The notes below the pieces were generated by a model. The model had not been told where the DNA came from and made no database searches. It was given only the letters and a program-made list of their open reading frames with translations. The position numbers were made by a program, and so were the translations under genes. This document shows, one piece after another, positions 41,008 through 44,110 of a stretch of DNA of 44,110 nt; within the stretch, counting starts at the first letter, position 1; each line of letters starts with the position of its first letter. This stretch comes from JBMYYE01 sp049609065 (lineage in GTDB: Bacteria; Pseudomonadota; Alphaproteobacteria; Rhodobacterales; Rhodobacteraceae), in NCBI GenBank assembly GCA_049609065.1, contig JBMYYE010000004.1, forward strand, positions 1-44,110, in the 5' to 3' direction.

Positions 41008-41330
41008 TAAATTTGCTTTTCAGGCATCTGCACAACCAAACCATCAAGGTTATCGGTGACTTTAATCTGGCACGTGAGGCGCGAAGTGGCTGGATTTGGC
41101 TCATAGGCAAAATCAAGCATGTCTTCTTCCATTGCGTCTTTGGCAGGGATTTTATCAGCCCAATCCGTGGCAACATAAACGTGACAAGTGGAACACGCAC
41201 AGGCCCCGCCGCAATCCCCTTCGATGCCAGGAATGTTATTGTCGCGCGCGCCTTCCATCACGGTGAGGCCGTTTGCGACATCAACCACGTGCTCTTTTCC
41301 GCTATGTTCTACATAGGTAATTTTTGCCAT
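41007..41330 (-). CDS. Adrenodoxin-type [2Fe-2S] ferredoxin
   Basis: The 107-residue protein has the vertebrate/adrenodoxin-type iron-sulfur pattern C40-x5-C46-x2-C49, in GDCGGACACSTCH, and a fourth cysteine in SRLTCQIKV. The acidic stretch EEDMLDFAYEP is the usual partner-binding helix. It can serve cytochrome P450 systems or iron-sulfur cluster assembly. The sequence alone does not decide between them. The FG-GAP-like gene is coupled to it by a one-base overlap. Confidence 0.92.
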   Translation of the reverse strand: MAKITYVEHSGKEHVVDVANGLTVMEGARDNNIPGIEGDCGGACACSTCHVYVATDWADKIPAKDAMEEDMLDFAYEPNPATSRLTCQIKVTDNLDGLVVQMPEKQI

Positions 41331-41438
41331 TGCTGTGTTCCCTTTTTACACATATTTCTGTCGCATCGTTTTATCCACATGCGGGTTCTTTTCCGCGATA
41401 AAAGAAAGCATGGGTTTCATGCAAGCAAAAATCGCAGT

Positions 41439-41930
41439 ATGACACGTCTAATGTTTTCAATTCGCCCTCATAAGCAACTCACAAATGCGTTGATTACCGT
41501 GAGCATTGGCCTCTCTTTCGCGGGATGTGTGCCTTTGGACGGGCCAAATTATCCCGGCCCGCGCAGCCCAAGTGCAATCGAAACATTTCCCCAAAAGCCT
41601 TATGCCACGCATCCTGATTTATGTTGGGATGGGGTGTTTAGCCCCGATAGCGTAGAGCCCCCTTCACAAGAACAGCCCCCCAAGATCAACGACCACCCAC
41701 CGCGCCATGAGCAGTGGTTTCAGGTGCCATGTCGTGATCAAATGAGCCCTGAGTTTATGTCTTCAGTGCAACGCGCCTTTAAAGTGCGGGGCCTTTATGA
41801 AGGGGAAATCACGGGGCAAATCAATGCTGAAACGCGCTTGGCAATTCATGCCTTCCAAAGCAAGCGCGGCCTCGCGTCCGATATTTTGAGCGTTGATGCC
41901 ATGCGCAAACTTGGCCTGTGGCGTTATTAA
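41439..41930 (+). CDS. Putative lipoprotein with a C-terminal peptidoglycan-binding domain
   Basis: The reading frame is open much further upstream (from 41013), but that part is antisense to ferredoxin, so the ATG at 41439 (or 41451) is used, giving 163 residues. A hydrophobic stretch ends in SFAGC, a relaxed lipobox. A proline-rich linker follows, and residues about 105-162 form a PG_binding_1 domain (VQRAFKVRGLYEGEITGQIN, then AIHAFQSKRGL). It probably anchors at a membrane and touches the cell wall. No clear ribosome-binding site is visible. It ends at a bidirectional terminator. Confidence 0.72.
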   Translation: MTRLMFSIRPHKQLTNALITVSIGLSFAGCVPLDGPNYPGPRSPSAIETFPQKPYATHPDLCWDGVFSPDSVEPPSQEQPPKINDHPPRHEQWFQVPCRDQMSPEFMSSVQRAFKVRGLYEGEITGQINAETRLAIHAFQSKRGLASDILSVDAMRKLGLWRY

Positions 41931-41958
41931 AAAACCCGCCAAATGACGGGTTTTTTTT
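41931..41958. terminator. Bidirectional terminator between the PG-binding lipoprotein and degP
   Basis: AAAACCCG at 41931-41938 pairs with CGGGTTTT at 41947-41954, and the T run goes to 41958. Partial pairing also extends into the loop. Convergent genes flank it on both sides. Confidence 0.85.
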
Positions 41959-41982
41959 AGTCTTTATGATATTGCAGCAATC

Positions 41983-43455
41983 CTATTCAACAGGAAGCGC
42001 CACAAAGCGTGAATTGTCGCCGCGTTTCACGAGTATCAAAACCGCTTTACGCCCATTGGACTTTGCTGTTTCGATTTCTGCTGTAAACTCTTCGACCGTA
42101 TTCACAGGGGCCTGCGCCACATCGGTGATCACATCGCCAGCGCGTAGACCTTTGTCATAGGCTGCAGCGGACACATCCACATCCCGCACGATCAACCCGC
42201 GCGCGTCTTCGCCCATGGCTTCGATATCCGCGGCCCCGATTTCACTTAGGGTCAGACCCAATGTGGTTTCCTCAACAGGGTCCACCGGCGCTTTGACAGG
42301 CTGGCTTTGTGGGTTTTCTGCCGTTTCACGGCGCCCAAGCGTCACTTTGAGCGTCACAAATTTTCCGTCACGGAACACAACCACACGCACGGCTTTGCCC
42401 ACTTCGGCATTGCCAACAGATTTCACAAGCCCGCGCGTATCTTTCACCACTTGGCCATCAAAGCTTTGGATCAAATCACCTGCCTTCATGCCCGCATCTT
42501 TGGCGGGGCCGTCAGGCACAGACGTCACAAGCGCGCCTGCATCTTCTTCAAGACCCAAAGCTTCGGCCATATCAGCCGTCACATCTTGGATCCGCACCCC
42601 GAGCCAACCACGGCGGGTTTCACCGAATTCTTTCAATTGGTTCACGACCTTTTCCACGACGTTTGATGCCATGGCAAAGCCAATCCCAATGGAGCCGCCA
42701 TCGGGGCTCAAAATTGCCGTGTTCACGCCGATGACATCGCCATCAAGGTTGAAAAGCGGGCCGCCAGAATTGCCACGGTTGATCGCTGCATCGGTTTGAA
42801 TGTAGTCATCATATGTACCTGAAAGCGCACGGTTGCGCGCAGATACAATCCCTGCGGAAACCGAAAATCCTTGGCCAAGCGGATTACCAACCGCCATCAC
42901 CCAATCGCCAACACGTGCGACATCGCTATCACCGAGCATCACAAAAGGAAGTGCATCTTCGGTTTCGACTTTCAAAAGCGCGATATCCGTTTTCGGATCA
43001 GTGCCGATTAATTTCGCCTCAAGCTCGTCGCCTGAAAAAAATTCGATCATAATTTTATCGGCACCATCAATCACGTGATTATTGGTGATGAGATACCCAT
43101 CCTCAGAGATCACAAATCCTGATCCCAAGGCTTGGGATTTATGCGGGCGGCTTGGCCCGCGGTTTTGCTGATCAAAGAAATCACGAAATAGATCTTCAAA
43201 GGGCGATCCCTCAGGCACAATTGGCTCAATGCCGCGACGCTGAGGTTTTACAGTGGTGACGGTTGTAATGTTCACCACAGCTGGTTGTACTTTCTCTGCG
43301 AGATCCGCGAAGCTGTTTGGTGCGGCCGCACGGGCCGACGTGGCAAACATCAGTGCCATAACAGAAAGAAGGCCAAGGAACATGGCAACCATGCGCGGCG
43401 ATCCGTACGTGTTTGCGGTTTGGCGTCTTGCGACGGCGATGGACTGGGATGTCAA
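41983..43455 (-). CDS. degP: Do-family periplasmic serine protease/chaperone (DegP-like)
   Basis: From a TTG at 43455 the protein has 490 residues. The TTG is preferred because GAGGAG lies 7 nt upstream. A later ATG (43392) would still leave a signal peptide. A signal segment ends at SARA. The trypsin-like domain has an intact triad: H127 in TNNHVID, D157 in TDIALL and S230 in GNSGGP. Two PDZ domains follow (about 275-370 and 395-488). It degrades or refolds damaged envelope proteins. The neighbours DUF2065 and hflC are the usual set in this family of bacteria. The first residues before the signal are unusually polar. Confidence 0.92.
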   Translation of the reverse strand: MTSQSIAVARRQTANTYGSPRMVAMFLGLLSVMALMFATSARAAAPNSFADLAEKVQPAVVNITTVTTVKPQRRGIEPIVPEGSPFEDLFRDFFDQQNRGPSRPHKSQALGSGFVISEDGYLITNNHVIDGADKIMIEFFSGDELEAKLIGTDPKTDIALLKVETEDALPFVMLGDSDVARVGDWVMAVGNPLGQGFSVSAGIVSARNRALSGTYDDYIQTDAAINRGNSGGPLFNLDGDVIGVNTAILSPDGGSIGIGFAMASNVVEKVVNQLKEFGETRRGWLGVRIQDVTADMAEALGLEEDAGALVTSVPDGPAKDAGMKAGDLIQSFDGQVVKDTRGLVKSVGNAEVGKAVRVVVFRDGKFVTLKVTLGRRETAENPQSQPVKAPVDPVEETTLGLTLSEIGAADIEAMGEDARGLIVRDVDVSAAAYDKGLRAGDVITDVAQAPVNTVEEFTAEIETAKSNGRKAVLILVKRGDNSRFVALPVE

Positions 43456-43510
43456 ATTTCTTCTCCTCAATCGAAATAAACACTCAGGCTATAGGCCTGT
43501 TCCTTAATAG

Positions 43511-43537
43511 ATTTGGTGCGCAACTATCAGCTTCAAG
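43511..43537 (-). promoter_or_regulatory. Possible heat-shock-type promoter of degP
   Basis: On the minus strand CTTGAAG (43537-43531) is followed, with 17 bp after CTTG, by CCAAAT (43516-43511). CTTG-N17-CYTAT is the alphaproteobacterial RpoH pattern as I know it, and the second half fits only loosely. DegP is often stress-induced, which makes the reading plausible but not proven. Confidence 0.28.
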
Positions 43538-43584
43538 GGTGCTTTTGGAAAAAAGCCTCACATTATCGTGATATGGACGAATTT

Positions 43585-43773
43585 TCATACAAATTTAGAC
43601 AGGTAAATCAAAATGCCGCCCAACACAGCCGCCCCAAGCCCTAACCAGCGGCGCGTCTCTGGCAGAATATCCGCCAGAGCCTTTAGCACATCTTCGATCC
43701 GAAACGGGACCAGCGCGATAAAGAGCCCTTCGAGCACCAAAACCAAGCCAAACCCCAGTAGGATCGTCGCCAT
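43585..43773 (-). CDS. DUF2065-family small membrane protein
   Basis: The 62-residue product has two membrane helices (about residues 3-25 and 42-61) joined by a loop with PFRIEDVLKALADILPETRRWLG. This is the whole of the DUF2065 family, which in many proteobacteria lies beside hflC. Its role is unknown, perhaps with the HflKC-FtsH complex. It starts 1 nt after the hflC stop and is therefore in the same operon, with degP further downstream. Confidence 0.9.
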   Translation of the reverse strand: MATILLGFGLVLVLEGLFIALVPFRIEDVLKALADILPETRRWLGLGAAVLGGILIYLSKFV

Positions 43774-43774
43774 T

Positions 43775-44110
43775 TTATTGACCGCTATCTGATTTCAGAT
43801 AGTTGAAAAACGCACTGTCCGGGGACATCACCATAGTGGTGTTGCTGCCTTTGAGTGACTGACGATACGCCGAAAGGGAACGATAGAATTCAAAGAACTC
43901 TTTGTCTTCCCCATAAGCTTCGGCGAAAATGGCGTTGCGTTTTGCATCGGCTTCACCGCGAATGATTTGGGACTGACGTTCCGCATCTGACACCAACTCA
44001 ATCACATTACGATCTGCGAGCGCCTTAACACGGCGCGCCGCTTCATCACCACGAGCCCGTTCATCTGTCGCCTCACGTTCACGTTCTGCACGCATACGCG
44101 CGAATGTTGC
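43775..44110 (-). CDS. hflC: HflC, membrane protease regulator (partial)
   Basis: Only the last 111 residues are inside the window, and the frame runs off the right edge. The part seen is the C-terminal half of an SPFH/band-7 protein: the charged helix MRAEREREATDERARGDEAA, the QIIRGEADAKRNAIFAEAYG stretch and FFEFYRSLSAYRQSL. HflC forms with HflK a large cage around the FtsH protease. hflK should lie just outside the window. The DUF2065 gene follows 1 nt after the stop. Confidence 0.93.
   Translation of the reverse strand, partial: ATFARMRAEREREATDERARGDEAARRVKALADRNVIELVSDAERQSQIIRGEADAKRNAIFAEAYGEDKEFFEFYRSLSAYRQSLKGSNTTMVMSPDSAFFNYLKSDSGQ

Noticed and set aside
41013..41438. Upstream extension of the PG-binding lipoprotein frame
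   Set aside because: It is antisense to the ferredoxin gene and would bury the signal peptide inside the protein.

Overview
The window looks like chromosomal DNA of a marine alphaproteobacterium of the Rhodobacteraceae (Roseobacter group). The basis is family content and synteny as I know them: hisB-hisH-(DUF2147)-hisA-hisF-hisE, glyQ-DUF6446-glyS, ftsY-EamA-yciB, hflC-DUF2065-degP, a SAM-II riboswitch before metZ, FolE2, and RTX and Hint-domain exoproteins. No search could be run, so the taxon is inference. Most of the window is densely packed housekeeping DNA with many genes that touch or overlap.

Layout. 1-55: 3' part of tRNA-Gly(GCC). 0.2-1.3 kb: cytochrome c' and cytochrome b561, which overlap by one base. 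1.4-3.0 kb: panB-panC. 3.2-4.7 kb: a small lipoprotein, a stand-alone Lrp-type RAM domain and a thioesterase. 4.8-10.4 kb: the histidine cluster hisB, hisH, hisA, hisF, hisE. It is interrupted by an antisense DUF2147 gene and, between hisA and hisF, by a Hint-domain protein plus a broken SRPBCC gene. 10.4-11.8 kb: a CoA-binding protein, rlmB and tRNA-Tyr. 11.9-13.1 kb: a divergent tetR/membrane-protein pair with tandem operator-like palindromes. 13.2-16.7 kb: a 1166-residue RTX-Hint exoprotein. 17-23 kb: a PPDK-like enzyme and glyS-DUF6446-glyQ. 23.3-28.9 kb: a secreted pseudo-protease, trkH, folE2 and metZ with its riboswitch. 29.2-34.4 kb: an alpha/beta hydrolase, a GST, yciB, an EamA transporter, ftsY and a kinase-like protein. 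34.5-41.9 kb: a formate-dehydrogenase-type NAD subunit without its alpha partner, alkB, xseA, purD, a secreted FG-GAP-like protein, ferredoxin and a peptidoglycan-binding lipoprotein. 42-44.1 kb: degP, DUF2065 and partial hflC.

How the genes work together. HisB, H, A, F and E cover most central steps of histidine synthesis, and HisH with HisF form one enzyme. PanB and PanC act in sequence in pantothenate synthesis. GlyQ and GlyS form glycyl-tRNA synthetase, with a small membrane protein encoded between them and overlap-coupled to glyQ. DegP, DUF2065 and HflC belong to envelope protein quality control. MetZ is probably switched off by S-adenosylmethionine through transcription termination.

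The least conventional content is the pair of Hint-domain exoproteins. One carries three tandem lectin-like repeats, the other carries RTX blocks. Other items worth a look are the pseudo-protease with all three catalytic positions replaced, the palindrome that coincides with the folE2 promoter, and the orphan NAD/FMN subunit. I saw no CRISPR array, prophage or insertion sequence.
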